A program made the translations under genes and the position numbers. Shown here in pieces: positions 5,460 to 6,010 of a DNA stretch of 6,010 nucleotides; position 1 is the first letter of the stretch, and every line of letters starts with the position of its first letter. Under the pieces are notes generated by a model. The model was not told where the DNA came from, did no database searches, and was given only the letters and a program-made list of their open reading frames with translations. Origin of the DNA: Candidatus Woesearchaeota archaeon (GTDB lineage Archaea; Nanobdellota; Nanobdellia; Woesearchaeales; GW2011-AR9); the NCBI GenBank assembly GCA_016179995.1, contig JACPCC010000096.1:1-6010 (forward strand), written 5' to 3'.

Positions 5460-5834
5460 ATGGAAATGGATATTAGAAAACTTCGCAGCTGTGAAGTTTG
5501 TAAAACAAACGTGCCTGCTAACCAAATAAAGATGCTGCCGCGGGACAAAGAAAGGAACTGGATTCTCTGTTCTCCTTGCTGCGACAAGATGAAAAGCCGC
5601 CAAGTAACAGCAACAACCGTTCCGCCTGTAAGAAAAACCTTTGTTAAAGAAGCAGTAAGAAATATTTATCTGCCAAAAATTGAAAAGCAAGAAAAAGGTA
5701 AAGAAGCAGATTATAAAAGAATGTACTGCAATCGCTGCCACTATCGCTTCAAATTAGATACAAGCCGTTCCGGCATATACTTCCGCGCCTGCTGCCCTTA
5801 TTGCGGTAAAGATGATCAGTTAGATGAGAGATAG
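5460..5834 (+). CDS. Double zinc-ribbon protein, 124 residues
   Basis: Two probable zinc-binding modules are joined by a basic linker. The N-terminal module has C11/C14 (CEVC) and C37/C40 (CSPC, with an extra C41). The linker at about 45-88 is rich in Lys, Arg and Val. The C-terminal ribbon has C90/C93 (CNRC) and C112/C115 (CPYC), followed by GKDD. Such small archaeal zinc ribbons often bind nucleic acid or act as parts of translation and transcription complexes, but nothing here identifies the partner. The start is fixed by the Shine-Dalgarno site at 5444-5450. The 67-residue protein at 4286-4489 is a paralogue with the middle deleted. The genes have diverged at synonymous sites (for example the CPYCG codons), so the duplication is not recent. 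A TAG stop is used, followed by a T-rich tract. Confidence 0.85.
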   Translation: MEMDIRKLRSCEVCKTNVPANQIKMLPRDKERNWILCSPCCDKMKSRQVTATTVPPVRKTFVKEAVRNIYLPKIEKQEKGKEADYKRMYCNRCHYRFKLDTSRSGIYFRACCPYCGKDDQLDER

Positions 5835-5841
5835 ACAAAAT

Positions 5842-5868
5842 TAGTTTATTCTGTTTTATTTTTTATTT
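5842..5868 (+). terminator. T-rich candidate terminator
   Basis: Just after the zinc-ribbon stop codon the plus strand has runs of T: TTTATT, TTTTA and TTTTTTA. Archaeal RNA polymerase terminates at such tracts without needing a hairpin. The tract overlaps the 3' end of the converging minus-strand gene. Confidence 0.45.
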
Positions 5869-6010
5869 CCCTTTCACTCCCACCATCATCTCTCCATAAG
5901 AACTCACTTTGGGATTGATGTCTATTTTTTTAAGTGAAAATTGCCCATAACCACTATCGCTAATAAGCACTCCTCCGGGATTAAGCTTACGAAATACTAG
6001 AGATTCATAT
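5863..6010 (-). CDS. C-terminal fragment, probable class I SAM-dependent methyltransferase
   Basis: The minus strand encodes the last 48 residues of a protein, entering from the right edge and ending in TAA at 5865-5863. The segment FRKLNPGGVLISDSGYG resembles the strand and turn after the SAM site in Rossmann-fold methyltransferases, where LxPGGxLI(V/I)xD is common. The tail YGEMMVGVKGK would be the final beta-strand. The cofactor-binding motif and any substrate-specific part lie outside the window, so the substrate cannot be given. The gene converges on the zinc-ribbon gene with 28 bp between stop codons. Confidence 0.5.
   Translation of the reverse strand, partial: YESLVFRKLNPGGVLISDSGYGQFSLKKIDINPKVSSYGEMMVGVKGK

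Noticed and set aside
1..6010. tRNA, rRNA, CRISPR array, transposase or integration site
   Set aside because: Reading both strands I saw no cloverleaf-like sequence, no regularly spaced repeats, no transposase motifs and no long terminal repeats.

Overview
This window looks like chromosomal DNA from an AT-rich archaeon. The diagnostic genes are a complete DNA topoisomerase VI pair (top6B then top6A, 1213-4101, + strand). Archaeal-style TATA boxes lie about one helical-pitch distance from start codons that have no leader, and T-rich tracts follow genes. The small CPYCG-type zinc-ribbon proteins and the HEPN/MNT pair suggest a DPANN-type lineage (Woesearchaeota/Pacearchaeota-like). That placement is inferred from protein style only, because no rRNA is present.

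Left part (1-1082, - strand): an MNT-type nucleotidyltransferase with an N-terminal winged helix (1082-522) overlaps a HEPN-domain gene (525-265) by an ATGA. Together they resemble an archaeal HEPN-MNT toxin-antitoxin pair. The HEPN gene is broken in two ways. A TAA stop interrupts it, but the same frame continues for 27 more residues of HEPN-like sequence (264-184). At about position 183 the frame then passes into the middle of a radical SAM enzyme (183-1), whose iron-sulfur-binding N-terminus is absent. The antitoxin-like partner appears intact.

Centre (1083-4101): a 130-bp divergent promoter region separates the MNT gene from top6B. Both promoters place a TATA box about 25 bp before the start codon, which suggests leaderless transcripts. 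The MNT promoter sits in a perfect 14-bp palindrome that could be an autoregulatory operator. Topo VI subunit B (ATPase) and subunit A (DNA cleavage) follow with all main catalytic residues visible.

Right part (4102-5834, + strand): two zinc-ribbon genes that are paralogues of each other flank an unrecognised helical 257-residue protein. The first paralogue is a shortened version of the second, missing about 57 internal residues. Both zinc-protein genes have Shine-Dalgarno sequences, unlike the topoisomerase genes. The right edge (6010-5863, - strand) holds the C-terminal end of a protein that resembles a class I SAM methyltransferase, converging on the second zinc-ribbon gene.

The topoisomerase operon is an ordinary housekeeping locus. 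The least ordinary parts are the broken HEPN/radical SAM chimera beside its intact MNT partner, and the zinc-ribbon / unknown / zinc-ribbon cluster. I see no tRNA, rRNA, CRISPR array or complete mobile element.
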